Assembly: GCF_001499995.1 (NCBI RefSeq)
Contig: NZ_LQIU01000034.1
Location: forward strand, 124,001 to 188,000
Length of the DNA stretch: 64,000 nt
Direction of reading: 5' to 3'
DNA from: Mycobacterium sp. IS-1496
GTDB taxonomy: Bacteria > Actinomycetota > Actinomycetes > Mycobacteriales > Mycobacteriaceae
The first letter of the stretch is position 1, and the number at the start of each line of letters is the position of its first letter. Positions 41,413-50,670 of this stretch are shown here, piece by piece. Both the position numbers and the translations under genes were made by a program. The notes below the pieces were generated by a model. That model saw only the letters and a list, made by a program, of their open reading frames with translations, did not search any database and was not told the origin of the DNA.

Positions 41413-42642
41413 ATGCACCAGTTCTCGTACGATCCGTTCGATGCTGCCGTGATGGCCGACCCTCTGCCGTTCTATCGCACACTGCGCGACGAGCACCCGC
41501 TCTACTACGTCGAGAAGTGGGACACCTACGCGCTCTCGCGGTTCGAGGACATCTGGCGGGTTCTCGAGGTCAACGACGGGACGTTCGTCGCGTCGGAGGG
41601 CACCCTGCCGTCGACCGCGGTGCTGGCCACCCACAACACGGGGCCGGTGCCGGATCCGCCCCTGTCGCCCATGCCGTTCCACGCCAACTTCGACGCCCCG
41701 GTCTACACCGACGTGCGGCGGTGCACCTCGGGCCAGTTCCGTCCCAGGTCGGTGAGCCGGCTGGCCGACCGGATCCGCGAGTTGGCCAACGAGCGGCTCG
41801 ACGAACTGCTACCGCGGGGGCGGTTCGACCTCACCCAGGACTACGGCGGGATCGTCGCCGCATCCATGGTCTGCGAATTGATCGGACTGCCAACCGAACT
41901 CGCCGCCGACGTGCTGGCCACCGTCAACGCAGGCAGCCTGGCCCAGCCCGGCAGCGGCGTCGAGGTCGCCAACGCCAGGCCCGGCTATCTCGAGTACCTG
42001 ACCCCGCTCGTCGAGCGCAGGCGTGCCGACCGCTCCGGTGACGACATGCCGATCGTCGACTCGCTGCTCGACTACCACAAACCCGACGGCACCCCGCTGA
42101 CCGACATGGAGGCCGCGGTGCAGATGCTCGGGGTCTTCATCGGCGGAACCGAGACCGTACCGAAGATCGTCGCGCACGGGCTGTGGGAACTCGGGCGGCG
42201 CCCCGACCAACTGGCACAGGTGCGCGCCGATCCGGCGGCCCACGTGCCGGTGGCGCGCGAGGAGATGATCCGGTACTGCGCACCCGCGCAGTGGTTCGCG
42301 CGCACGCTGCGTAAGCCGTTCACGATCCACGACACCACGATCGAACCCGGCCAGCGCATCATCACCCTGCTGGCGTCGGCCAACCGCGACGAGCGGGAGT
42401 ACCCGGACCCCGACGAATTCGTGTGGAACCGGCGGATCGACCGTCTGCTGGCTTTCGGACGCGGGCAGCATTTCTGCCTCGGGGTGCACCTGGCGCGTCT
42501 GGAGATCGGCATCATGGTGACCGAATGGCTCAGGCGGGTCGCCGATTTCGCGGTCGACACCGAAAACGCCGCGCGGCCCCCGTCGAGCTTTCAGTGGGGT
42601 TGGAACAGTCTCCCCGTCGAGGTTCAGGCGGGGGGCGTCTGA
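41413..42642 (+). CDS. Cytochrome P450 (second)
   Basis: 409-residue P450 with heme ligand Cys355 (FGRGQHFCLGVHLA), ExxR (EEMIRY) and I-helix VFIGGTETVPK, in which the acid-alcohol pair is Glu-Thr. It starts with FSYDPFDAAVMADPLPFYRTLRDEHPLYY. The ATG at 41413 follows GGAGGA. It differs clearly from the first P450, suggesting a second oxidation step or substrate. No ferredoxin is directly linked; it may share the one at 38353. Confidence 0.92.
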   Translation: MHQFSYDPFDAAVMADPLPFYRTLRDEHPLYYVEKWDTYALSRFEDIWRVLEVNDGTFVASEGTLPSTAVLATHNTGPVPDPPLSPMPFHANFDAPVYTDVRRCTSGQFRPRSVSRLADRIRELANERLDELLPRGRFDLTQDYGGIVAASMVCELIGLPTELAADVLATVNAGSLAQPGSGVEVANARPGYLEYLTPLVERRRADRSGDDMPIVDSLLDYHKPDGTPLTDMEAAVQMLGVFIGGTETVPKIVAHGLWELGRRPDQLAQVRADPAAHVPVAREEMIRYCAPAQWFARTLRKPFTIHDTTIEPGQRIITLLASANRDEREYPDPDEFVWNRRIDRLLAFGRGQHFCLGVHLARLEIGIMVTEWLRRVADFAVDTENAARPPSSFQWGWNSLPVEVQAGGV

Positions 42643-42643
42643 C

Positions 42644-43612
42644 ATGTGGGCGTATCGACTGGTTGCGCCGTACACCTTCGAGAGGCTGGATCTGCCCGCA
42701 CCGGCCGCGGAAGGCCTCGGCGACGGACAGGTGCTCCTGCGGTTCCTGTGCGCCGGCATCTGCGGTAGCGACCTGCCCGGCTTCCGCGGCGCCAAGGGAC
42801 GGCTGCCGGGCGACACCGGAATGAGCGCCGCGGAGATGAACGGCTTCCCGATCCACGAGGTCGTCGGAGAGGTGACGGGGAGCAGGCACCCCGCACACCA
42901 CCGGGGTGACCTTGTGGTCGGGTGGGCGTCGGGGTTCGACGGCCTGATGGAGTTCGTCGTGGCCGACGGCGACGGACTCGCCGCGTACGACCCCGCGCTG
43001 CCGCCGCATCACGCCGTCGCGCTGCAACCGCTGGCCTGCGTGCTCTACGCGGTCGAACAACTTCCCGACCTGCGCGGCAGGCACGTCGCGGTGATCGGCC
43101 AGGGGTCGATCGGGCTGCTGTTCTCCTATCTGGCGAAAGCTCGAGGTGCCGAACGCGTCACGGGTGTCGACCCGGTCGATCGCGCCGCGGTGGGGCCCGC
43201 GTTCGGTGTCGACACCGTCGTCCGCGCGACCAGTGACCGCTGGGTCGGCCACCTCGACGCCGCGGACAGGCCCGATGTGGTGATCGAAGCCGTCGGCCAT
43301 CAGGTGGCCACCCTCAACCACGCGATCGAGGCGGTCGCCTTCGGCGGGACCGTGTTCTATTTCGGTGTCGCCGACGACGACGCCTACCCGATCAGTATGC
43401 GAATGATGCTGCGCAACAACCTCACGCTGAAATCCGGTGTGACGCTGGAACGGCGCCGGATGCTCACCGCGGCAGGCGACTTCGTCCGCGAGCATCCCGA
43501 CCTGCTGCCCACCTACGTCACCCACACCTTCGGGGTCGACGACGTCCAGGCCGCCTTCGAACTGGCCTGCCGACCGACCCCCGACCGGGTCAAGATCGCG
43601 ATCACCGGATGA
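42644..43612 (+). CDS. Medium-chain (zinc) alcohol dehydrogenase family protein
   Basis: 322-residue MDR protein. It keeps candidate catalytic-zinc ligands (Cys in CAGICGSD, His-Glu in FPIHEVVGEV, Cys in LQPLACVLYA) but lacks the four-Cys structural zinc lobe. The Rossmann motif is VAVIGQGSIGLLFSYLA. It would oxidise the alcohol formed by a P450 to aldehyde or ketone. One base separates it from the P450 stop, and its own last codons overlap the aldolase start (ATGA). Confidence 0.85.
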   Translation: MWAYRLVAPYTFERLDLPAPAAEGLGDGQVLLRFLCAGICGSDLPGFRGAKGRLPGDTGMSAAEMNGFPIHEVVGEVTGSRHPAHHRGDLVVGWASGFDGLMEFVVADGDGLAAYDPALPPHHAVALQPLACVLYAVEQLPDLRGRHVAVIGQGSIGLLFSYLAKARGAERVTGVDPVDRAAVGPAFGVDTVVRATSDRWVGHLDAADRPDVVIEAVGHQVATLNHAIEAVAFGGTVFYFGVADDDAYPISMRMMLRNNLTLKSGVTLERRRMLTAAGDFVREHPDLLPTYVTHTFGVDDVQAAFELACRPTPDRVKIAITG

Positions 43613-44400
43613 ACCCCCGCGGCAGACTGCGGGACGCCCTCGACGAGAAGGCGCCCGTGTTCGGCGGCTGGGTCGTCGGCCCGACCGCGACCGGACCCGA
43701 AGCGTTCGCCGCCGCCGGCTATGACTACCTCGGGATCGACTGCCAGCACGGCTATCTCGGCGACGCCGGCGCCGCGGCGATGCTGCGCGGGCTCGAGCAC
43801 CTGCCGATCGCCACCGTCGTGCGGCTGCCCACCGCCGACGCCGCACCGATCGGACGGGTACTGGACGCCGGTGCCGACGCGGTCGTCATCGCCATGGTGG
43901 AGTCGGCGGACGAGGCGGCGGCCGCGGTCGCCGCCACCCGCTACCCGCCGTCGGGGGTCCGCAGTTACGGGCCACTGCGCCCCAGCCTCGGCCACAACAC
44001 GGCCGACCTCCAGAACAGGGCGGACGTGTTCGCGATGATCGAGACCACGCAGGGGCTCTCGGCCGTGGGCGACATCTGTGCGGTGCCCGGCTTGGGCGGC
44101 CTGTACGTCGGGCCGGCCGATCTGGCCATCTCGATGGGCTACGGGCCGACATCGGCGTGGCGCGAGCCGGAGGTGCGGAATGCGATGACGCACATCGCCG
44201 CCGCCGCGGCCGCCGCAGGCGTCGTCCCCGGTGTGCACGCGGGCAGCGGCGCGGTCGGAAAGGACGCGGTCGATATGGGATTTCGGATGATCACGCTCGC
44301 CTCGGAATCGCAGGCGCTGCGGCGCGGCGCCGCGGCGCACCTCGCGGAGGCGAGGTCCACCGCACCGCAGGCTTCCCCGACGAGCGGGGGCTACCAGTGA
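43609..44400 (+). CDS. HpcH/HpaI-family aldolase
   Basis: 263-residue class II pyruvate-type aldolase. Metal ligands are Glu in FAMIETTQGL and Asp in VGPADLAISMGYG; the catalytic His lies in DCQHGYLG and the Arg in VVRLPT. Members cleave hydroxy-oxoacids to pyruvate and an aldehyde. It might cleave a carbon chain late in the island's pathway. Coupled to neighbours by ATGA and GTGA overlaps. Confidence 0.88.
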   Translation: MNPRGRLRDALDEKAPVFGGWVVGPTATGPEAFAAAGYDYLGIDCQHGYLGDAGAAAMLRGLEHLPIATVVRLPTADAAPIGRVLDAGADAVVIAMVESADEAAAAVAATRYPPSGVRSYGPLRPSLGHNTADLQNRADVFAMIETTQGLSAVGDICAVPGLGGLYVGPADLAISMGYGPTSAWREPEVRNAMTHIAAAAAAAGVVPGVHAGSGAVGKDAVDMGFRMITLASESQALRRGAAAHLAEARSTAPQASPTSGGYQ

Positions 44401-45119
44401 CCCGGGTGGCCCTGGTGACGGGCGCCGCGCGCGGGCAGGGCGCGGCGATCGTGGCCCGCCTCCACGCCGACGGCTTCCGCGTGGCCGCCTGCGACGTCCG
44501 CGTCGACGAACTGCGTTCGGCTGTCGCGGATCTCGGCGACGACGTGCTCGCGCTCGAACTCGACGTCACCTCGCCGCAGCAGTGGTCGGCCGCCGTGGCC
44601 GCCACCGTCGATCGGTTCGGCGCACTCACCGCGCTGGTGAACAACGCCGGCGTCCTGCACCGCGCGGCGATCGCCGACGAGACCCCGGCCGGCTTCGAGA
44701 ACAGTTGGCGGGTCAACTGCCTCGGCCCGTTCCTCGGCATCCAGGCGGCGGTGGAGCATCTGAAGGCCGCCGACGGCGCCGCGATCGTCAACACGTGCAG
44801 CACGGGGGCGATGCGGCCGTTCCCGCACCACGCCGCGTACGGCTCCTCGAAATGGGCGCTGCGCGGGCTCACCCAGATCGTCGCCGCCGAACTCGCGCCC
44901 TCCGGCATCCGGGTCAACGCCGTGTTCCCCGGACCGGTCGAGACGCCGATGCTCGACCAGGTCACCCAGACCCGCCTGGCGGCCAGGGCGGTACTCGGCC
45001 GAATCGGCAGACCGGTCGAGATCGCCGATGCCGTCGCGTTCCTGGTCTCGGACCAGGCCTCGTTCATCACCGGATCCGAACTCGTCGTCGACGGCGGCCA
45101 GACCCTGCAGATCGGATGA
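44397..45119 (+). CDS. Short-chain dehydrogenase/reductase
   Basis: 240-residue classical SDR. TGAARGQG is the cofactor motif, NNAG is present, and the catalytic Ser-Tyr-Lys is in NTCSTG and YGSSK. C-terminal FITGSELVVDGGQTLQIG is the FabG-like end. NAD preference is likely from the Asp at the end of the second strand (AACDVR). It probably oxidises a secondary alcohol to the ketone that the next gene's monooxygenase uses. GTGA and ATGA overlaps on both sides. Confidence 0.92.
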   Translation: MTRVALVTGAARGQGAAIVARLHADGFRVAACDVRVDELRSAVADLGDDVLALELDVTSPQQWSAAVAATVDRFGALTALVNNAGVLHRAAIADETPAGFENSWRVNCLGPFLGIQAAVEHLKAADGAAIVNTCSTGAMRPFPHHAAYGSSKWALRGLTQIVAAELAPSGIRVNAVFPGPVETPMLDQVTQTRLAARAVLGRIGRPVEIADAVAFLVSDQASFITGSELVVDGGQTLQIG

Positions 45120-46630
45120 GTGCATTGGCGAAATCGTTGTCCGTGGGCATCATCGGGGCAGGCCCGGGCGGGCTCGCACTCGGGATCTTCCTCAAGAAGG
45201 CGGGTTTCGACGACTTCACGATCTTCGACCGCGAGGACGGCGTCGGCGGCACCTGGCGCATCAACACCTATCCGGGCCTGGCGTGCGACGTCAAGTCTCA
45301 CCTGTACTCGTACTCCTTCGACCTCAACGCCAACTGGTCGCGGCTGTGGTCGGCGCAACCGGAGATCCTCGAGTACTTCGAGACCTGCGCCCGCCGCCAC
45401 GAACTGGGGCCGCACCTGGAACTGCGGACCGAGATCGTCTCCGCCGGGTGGGATCCCGCGTCGAGGACGTGGGAACTGCACACCGCCGACGGGCGGCAGT
45501 ACCGCTTCGATGTGATGGTCTCCGCGGTGGGCATGTTCACCCGGCCGGTGATGCCGGACCTGGTGGAGGAGGAACCGTTCACCGGCGTGGTGATGCACAC
45601 CGCCCGGTGGGACCATTCGGTGGATCTGGCTGGGGTTCGGGTGGCCGTGCTCGGCACCGGTTCCACCGCCGCGCAGCTGATTCCCGAAGTCGCCAAGGTC
45701 GCCGCCAAGGTGTACTCGGTGCAGCGGTCGCCGACCTGGATCCTGCCCAAACCCGACCGCCCGTACACCGACCGCGAGAAATGGCTCTTCGCCCATGTCC
45801 CGTTCGCCAAGCGGGTGTACCGGACGAGGCTGTGGTTGCGCAGCGAGCGCAACATCTCCGTGATCGAGAACGGCAGCGACAAGACGCAGGAGTTCACGGG
45901 CATCGCCACCCGCGTCCTCGAGGCGACCGTGCCGGACGAGGAGTTGCGGCGCAAGCTGACCCCCACACACCCGTTGGGCTGCAAGCGGTTGGTGTTCGCC
46001 ACCGATTACCTCGAGGCGCTGACCCGACCGAACGTCGAGGTGGTGTCCAGCGCGGCCCGGGCGCTGCGACAACGGTCTCTGGTGACCGAGGACGGCACCG
46101 AACTCGACGTCGACGTGGTGCTATGCGCCACCGGCTACGCCGCGGCCGACTACCTGGGCCAGATCGAGATCACCGGCGAGGACGGGACACTGCGCGACAC
46201 GTGGCGGGACGGCGCCTACGCGTATCTGGGGATGGCGGTGCCGGGCTTCCCGAACTTCTTCATGCTCTACGGGCCCAACACGAACGTCGGGTCCAACAGC
46301 GTCATCTTCATCCTCGAGGCCCAGGCCCGCTACATCGTGCGCGCGCTCGAACACATGCGCCGCCGCCGGCGGTCGTATCTCGCCGTGCGGCCCCGGACGA
46401 TGGTCGAGTTCATCGACAAGATCGACTCTTGGATGGTGGGCACCGTGTGGACGACGCGGTGCAGCAACTACTTCCGTGCCGCCAACGGACGTGTGGTCAC
46501 CCAGTGGCCACGCAGCGCCCGCGCGTTCTGGACGATGACACGGCGGTTCCGCCCCGGCGACTACACCTTCGACCCACCCGCACACGTCCCGGCCATCGCC
46601 GTGCGGACGCACACGATGGCAGACCGATGA
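45116..46630 (+). CDS. Baeyer-Villiger-type flavin monooxygenase
   Basis: 504-residue class B flavoprotein monooxygenase. Two Rossmann motifs are IIGAGPGGLALGIFL (near residue 12) and VAVLGTGSTAAQLIPEV. Between them is the Baeyer-Villiger fingerprint FTGVVMHTARWDH (from Phe155). It uses FAD, NADPH and O2 to convert a ketone to an ester or lactone. DxxxGGTW (DGVGGTWRINTYPG) is present. ATG overlaps the SDR stop, matching a ketone-handling pair. The C-terminus overlaps the membrane-protein start. Confidence 0.92.
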   Translation: MSALAKSLSVGIIGAGPGGLALGIFLKKAGFDDFTIFDREDGVGGTWRINTYPGLACDVKSHLYSYSFDLNANWSRLWSAQPEILEYFETCARRHELGPHLELRTEIVSAGWDPASRTWELHTADGRQYRFDVMVSAVGMFTRPVMPDLVEEEPFTGVVMHTARWDHSVDLAGVRVAVLGTGSTAAQLIPEVAKVAAKVYSVQRSPTWILPKPDRPYTDREKWLFAHVPFAKRVYRTRLWLRSERNISVIENGSDKTQEFTGIATRVLEATVPDEELRRKLTPTHPLGCKRLVFATDYLEALTRPNVEVVSSAARALRQRSLVTEDGTELDVDVVLCATGYAAADYLGQIEITGEDGTLRDTWRDGAYAYLGMAVPGFPNFFMLYGPNTNVGSNSVIFILEAQARYIVRALEHMRRRRRSYLAVRPRTMVEFIDKIDSWMVGTVWTTRCSNYFRAANGRVVTQWPRSARAFWTMTRRFRPGDYTFDPPAHVPAIAVRTHTMADR

Positions 46631-47055
46631 CCGACCACCCGAGGAGCACACCACCGATGACCACCACCGCCAGCGCCCACACCTCACGCCGCATCCAGGG
46701 CGTCATGGGGTTTCTCATGCTGATCGTCGGCATCGTCGGCACGGTGTCACCCCAACGCCTGAGCAACACGTCCGCCCCGCGGAAGGGCGACCGCGCGGGC
46801 GCCGCCGAGCGCAACCACCTGACCCAGATGTACGCCATGCGGGAAGCAGCACTGGGCGCGATCCTGCTCAGCGGTGGGGGCGCCAAGCCGGCGCTGGCGG
46901 CCACGGTCGGCCTCACCGCGGTCGAGGTGATCACCGGTCTGGGTTCGCCCGCCCTGGACCGCCGATCCCGGATCACCACCGCGGTCACCGCGTCGACGTT
47001 CGGTGCGGCCGCGGCGTACGCGCTGTCCGGCGCGGGCCGGGGCGGCTCACGCTGA
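46627..47055 (+). CDS. Small membrane protein of unknown function
   Basis: 142-residue protein with about three or four predicted membrane helices (residues about 24-44, 80-100, 120-137) and no domain I can name confidently; it resembles the DUF4267-type proteins found beside mycobacterial oxygenases. ATG 46627 overlaps the monooxygenase stop. ATG 46657 would be an alternative start that removes 10 polar residues. A helper for substrate entry is conceivable. Confidence 0.7.
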   Translation: MTDHPRSTPPMTTTASAHTSRRIQGVMGFLMLIVGIVGTVSPQRLSNTSAPRKGDRAGAAERNHLTQMYAMREAALGAILLSGGGAKPALAATVGLTAVEVITGLGSPALDRRSRITTAVTASTFGAAAAYALSGAGRGGSR

Positions 47056-47056
47056 C

Positions 47057-47989
47057 ATGACGGCCCTCGAGGCCGCGGCCCGCCTCGACCCCGCGCTGCG
47101 GCGGTTCGCCGCCGCGCGCACCGACCTGTCACCGGAGATGCTGCCCGCCGTGCGGCAGTCCCTCGACAGCCGGCGCGCCGAAGCGGCGGCAGCACTCGAC
47201 ACGACCGGTGTCGACATCAGCGGGGCGACAGCACGATTCGGGCGGGCGTCGGTCGGGGTCAGGATTTACCGCGGCGGGCCGTCCCCGGCGCCCGCGGTGG
47301 TGTACTGCCACTCCGGCGCGTTCGTGCTGGGCAATCTCGACACCGACCATCGGCAGTGCGTCGAGTTCGCGCGGCGCGCGGAGTGCACCGTGATCTCGGT
47401 CGACTACCGGCTAGCACCCGAATATCGGCATCCCGCCGCCTTCGACGACGTGCTGACGGCGCTGCGCTGGGTGGCCACCGAAGCCATCGGGCTGCAGGTG
47501 GATCCGTTACGGATCGCCGTCGCCGGCAGCAGCGCCGGGGGAGCGCTGGCCGCGCTGCTGGCGCAGGCTTCGGCGGCGGGCGCCGCGCCGCCCGTGGTGT
47601 TCCAGCTGCTGCACCAGCCGGTGCTCGACGACCGTCCCACGGCGTCGCGGCGGGAGTTCGCCACCACCCCGGGGTTCGACGGTCCCGCGGTCGAGCAGAT
47701 GTGGCGGCACTACGTCCCAGTCGGCGCGGATCCCGCGACGGTGGCACCCGCCCGCAGATTCGACCTCACCGGGTTGGCGTCGGCCTTCATCAGCTGCTCG
47801 GAACTCGACCCGCTACGCGACGAAGCGCTGGACTACGCGCAGCGACTGCTCGGCGCCGGCGTGGCGACCGAGCTGCACGTGTCCGCAGGCACTTGCCACG
47901 GTTTCGACTCGCTGCTGCCGGACTGGGAGCTCAGCCGACAGTTGTTCGCGCTCCAGGGGGCGGCCCTGCGGCGGGCGCTGCACCGCTGA
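47057..47989 (+). CDS. Alpha/beta hydrolase, hormone-sensitive-lipase-like esterase
   Basis: 310-residue HSL-family hydrolase. The oxyanion motif reads HSGAF in place of the usual HGGG. The nucleophile Ser is in GSSAGG; Asp and His come from ELDPLRDE and TCHGFD. It is the natural partner for the Baeyer-Villiger monooxygenase two genes upstream, hydrolysing the ester it makes. The 3' end overlaps the reverse SRPBCC gene by 59 bp. Confidence 0.9.
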   Translation: MTALEAAARLDPALRRFAAARTDLSPEMLPAVRQSLDSRRAEAAAALDTTGVDISGATARFGRASVGVRIYRGGPSPAPAVVYCHSGAFVLGNLDTDHRQCVEFARRAECTVISVDYRLAPEYRHPAAFDDVLTALRWVATEAIGLQVDPLRIAVAGSSAGGALAALLAQASAAGAAPPVVFQLLHQPVLDDRPTASRREFATTPGFDGPAVEQMWRHYVPVGADPATVAPARRFDLTGLASAFISCSELDPLRDEALDYAQRLLGAGVATELHVSAGTCHGFDSLLPDWELSRQLFALQGAALRRALHR

Positions 47990-48446
47990 GTTCCCGCGCG
48001 ACCGCGGCGTGGTACCGATCGATGTTGGCGGGGTTGACGATACGGAAGAACCCGTCGGGCATCGGGGCGTCCTTCGGCGCCTCGATCGTCATCGTCCGGC
48101 GGAACAGCGTGACGTCCACACCGGGGCGGGAGAACTGGTACTCGACGGTGATCCGGCCGTCCATCCCGCCGTTGCCGTCGCGGTCGTGGCCGAGGCGCCC
48201 CACCGAGGTGAACACCCATTGGCGCGGGCGGACGGCCATGGCGAGCTGCCAGGTGAAGATCCGGTCGCTGTCGGGTCCGCCCTCCTCCCACGTGTCGCCG
48301 ACCTGAAGGGGGAGGTTCTCGAGCCGGCCGACGTAGCTGCTGCCGGGGTAGGTCTTGGTCCAGTTCGCGGGGTTGGTGACGAAGTCGTAGATCACCTCGG
48401 GCGCATGGCTGTACGCGGTGTCCGAACTGGTGGTGACGATGCCCAA
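47931..48446 (-). CDS. SRPBCC/START-like ligand-binding protein
   Basis: 171-residue helix-grip (SRPBCC) protein: SSDTAYSHAPEVIYDFVTNPANWTKTYPGSS at the N-terminus and IDRYHAAVARELSG near the end. The family binds hydrophobic small molecules in a cavity. TTG 48446 is chosen as start because GGGAGG lies 7 nt upstream; a GTG at 48473 is the alternative. Divergent from the acyl-CoA dehydrogenase over the operator at 48494-48519. Confidence 0.72.
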   Translation of the reverse strand: MGIVTTSSDTAYSHAPEVIYDFVTNPANWTKTYPGSSYVGRLENLPLQVGDTWEEGGPDSDRIFTWQLAMAVRPRQWVFTSVGRLGHDRDGNGGMDGRITVEYQFSRPGVDVTLFRRTMTIEAPKDAPMPDGFFRIVNPANIDRYHAAVARELSGAAPAAGPPPGARTTVG

Positions 48447-48493
48447 CGGCCTGCCTCCCTGTGCGGCGCCCACACCGGCGCGGTGGGATCACC

Positions 48494-48519
48494 TTTACAG
48501 ATCGACGAGCGAATGTCAC
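48494..48519. promoter_or_regulatory. Island operator/promoter between SRPBCC and acyl-CoA dehydrogenase genes
   Basis: TTTACA, 14 nt, TGTCAC. CACGCT ends 6 nt before the ATG of the dehydrogenase, so a leaderless transcript is likely, as for the P450 at 37085. Confidence 0.72.
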
Positions 48520-48528
48520 GCTTCGGAG

Positions 48529-49716
48529 ATGGACTTCTCCGTTGTCGAACTGTCCGACGAGGACCGCGCCTTCCAACGCGAACTCCGAGAGTTCCTGAGC
48601 GCCGTCGTGACCGAGGAGGTGCTCGCGCGCGACCGGGAGACGGGCGAGAACTTCGACGAGGGGGTGCACCTGGCCTTGGGTGAGGCGGGGTATCTCGCCG
48701 CGGACTACCGCGGGGAGGCCGACGGCGGGTTCACGGCGGTACGCAGGCGGATCTGGGAGCTGGAGATCGGCCGGGCGCACACGCCCTGGTTCCACTGGGG
48801 CACCACCGCGATGGTGGCCCACACGGTCGAACGGTTCGCCTCGCCGGAACTCAGGGACGAGGTGCTGCCCGGCGTCCTGTCCGGCCGGTTGCGGTTGTGC
48901 CTGGGCTACACCGAACCCGAAGGCGGTTCCGATGTGGCCACCTGCAAGACCAGGGCGGTACGCGAAGCGGATGGATCGAGTTGGATTGTCAACGGCTCGA
49001 AGATGTTCACCTCCAACGCCCACAACGCGCACTACGTCTTCCTCATCACCAACACCGACCCGGCGGCGCCGAAACACCGCAGCCTCACCATGTTCCTCGT
49101 CCCGCTCGACGCCCCGGGCGTCGAGATCCAGGCTCTGCGCACCGTTGACGGCGACCGGACGAACATCACCTACTACAGCGACGTCCGAATCAGCGACCGG
49201 TACCGCGTCGGCGACGTCAACGCCGGGTGGTCCGTGCTCCGGGGCGCCCTCGACGTCGAACACGGCACGGTGGAGCGCGACGACGACGGCCTGCAGAAGA
49301 TCGCGGTGATGACCGAGCACATCACGTTGATGGCCGAAGCGGTGGACGCGGTCGCGGCCGCGGTCGCCACGCCCGATGCGACAGGCCGCCGGCCCGTAGA
49401 CGACCGCTCCGTGGCCTACCGGTTGGGCCGCGGCATCGCCCGCATGGAGGCGGCCATGAGCACCCCCGAGATGTTCGGCCGGGTGGCGAACGCCCAGACG
49501 ATGCGCGAGGTGTCCCCGGACCTGATGGACATCCTGGGCGCGGCCGGCGGGTTACCGCCCGACGCCGCGGGAGCAGCCGCCGGCGGCGGAGCGGAATACG
49601 TCTTCCGGCTCGCCGGGCCCACCGGCATCTACGGCGGCACACTCGAGGTGTTCCGCAACATGATCGCTCAGCACGCGCTCGGTCTCGGCCGGCCCGCCTA
49701 CTCGCCGCCGCGCTGA
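48529..49716 (+). CDS. Acyl-CoA dehydrogenase
   Basis: 395-residue FAD acyl-CoA dehydrogenase (ACAD) that introduces an alpha-beta double bond in an acyl-CoA. YTEPEGGSDVATCKTRA is the FAD/substrate motif and FRLAGPTGIYGGTLEVFRNMIAQHALGLGRP the C-terminal helix. At the position of the catalytic Glu of medium-chain ACADs this protein has Gly (IYGGT), so the base must lie elsewhere or it is a non-catalytic partner. No second ACAD gene is adjacent. Preceded by the island operator. Confidence 0.9.
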   Translation: MDFSVVELSDEDRAFQRELREFLSAVVTEEVLARDRETGENFDEGVHLALGEAGYLAADYRGEADGGFTAVRRRIWELEIGRAHTPWFHWGTTAMVAHTVERFASPELRDEVLPGVLSGRLRLCLGYTEPEGGSDVATCKTRAVREADGSSWIVNGSKMFTSNAHNAHYVFLITNTDPAAPKHRSLTMFLVPLDAPGVEIQALRTVDGDRTNITYYSDVRISDRYRVGDVNAGWSVLRGALDVEHGTVERDDDGLQKIAVMTEHITLMAEAVDAVAAAVATPDATGRRPVDDRSVAYRLGRGIARMEAAMSTPEMFGRVANAQTMREVSPDLMDILGAAGGLPPDAAGAAAGGGAEYVFRLAGPTGIYGGTLEVFRNMIAQHALGLGRPAYSPPR

Positions 49717-49718
49717 CG

Positions 49719-50651
49719 TCACAGGCGCGCGATCACCTGCTCGGCCAGCAGGTCGAGGGTCTGGTCGGAGGCCCGGTCATGGGTGAAGAGCACCACCTGG
49801 CCGAAGCCGAGGTCCGCGAGTTCGCGCAGCCGGTCGACGATCGCCGGTGCGGTGCCGATCAGTCCGCCCTCGTGCAGGCCGAATCCGGGCCCACCGAACC
49901 GTTTCTCGGCAACCCGGCGTACCTCGGGCAGCGACGCGTCGTCCGGGGCGAGTGCCATCACCAGCTCGACCGACATCACGATCGTGTCGGGGTCGCGGCC
50001 GACGTCGGCGCAGACACCGCGCAGCACCTCGGCCTTGTGCCGCAGGTCGCCGAGTGCGTACGTCGGCACGTTCCACACGTCGGCGTAGCGGGCGACCAAC
50101 GGCAGTGTGTACTTCTCACCGACCCCGCCCACGACGATCGGTGGCCGGACGCCGTCGGCCGGGCTCGGTGTCACCGGCATGTCGAGGACGCGACAGTGCT
50201 TGCCCTGCAGACTGATCCGGCCCCCATCGAAGGCCTGCGTGATGACGTCCAGCGTCTCGGCGAGCCGTTCGGACCGCTCGGCGAACGAGCCCCAGTCCAG
50301 ACCGGCCCGCCGGTGTTCGTCCTCGATCGATCCGCTCCCGATGCCGAACCAGAACCGTCCGGCGGAGATGTGGTCGAGGGTGGTCGCCATCTTGGCGAGC
50401 AGGGCCGGGTGCCGGAACTGGTTGCACAGCACCATGTGTCCCACCCGCAGGCGCTCCGTGCGCGCGAGCAGCGCCGTCGCCAGCGTCCAGGCCTCCAGCG
50501 ACGGGTACTCCGGCGCGCCCGGTCCGTAGAGGTGGTCGTACAGCCACAGCGATCCGATGCCGAGGGCCTCGCAGCGCACCGCCCGGTGCAGCATGTCCTC
50601 GTAGGTGAACCCGATCTGGGGCACGTAGACACCGATGTCCAGTTCCGACAT
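49719..50651 (-). CDS. Luciferase-like (LLM) F420-type oxidoreductase
   Basis: 310-residue LLM flavin/F420-dependent oxidoreductase: ELDIGVYVPQIGFTYEDMLHRAVRCEALGIGSLWLYDHLY, ARTERLRVGHMVLCNQFRHPALLAKMATTLDHISAGRFWFGIGSGS. Mycobacterial members mostly use F420 and act on unknown small molecules. ATG 50651 is the natural start. Convergent with the acyl-CoA dehydrogenase (2 nt apart). Divergent from a second LLM gene with a double palindrome between them. Confidence 0.85.
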   Translation of the reverse strand: MSELDIGVYVPQIGFTYEDMLHRAVRCEALGIGSLWLYDHLYGPGAPEYPSLEAWTLATALLARTERLRVGHMVLCNQFRHPALLAKMATTLDHISAGRFWFGIGSGSIEDEHRRAGLDWGSFAERSERLAETLDVITQAFDGGRISLQGKHCRVLDMPVTPSPADGVRPPIVVGGVGEKYTLPLVARYADVWNVPTYALGDLRHKAEVLRGVCADVGRDPDTIVMSVELVMALAPDDASLPEVRRVAEKRFGGPGFGLHEGGLIGTAPAIVDRLRELADLGFGQVVLFTHDRASDQTLDLLAEQVIARL

Positions 50652-50670
50652 GACCGGCACACTCCCACCT

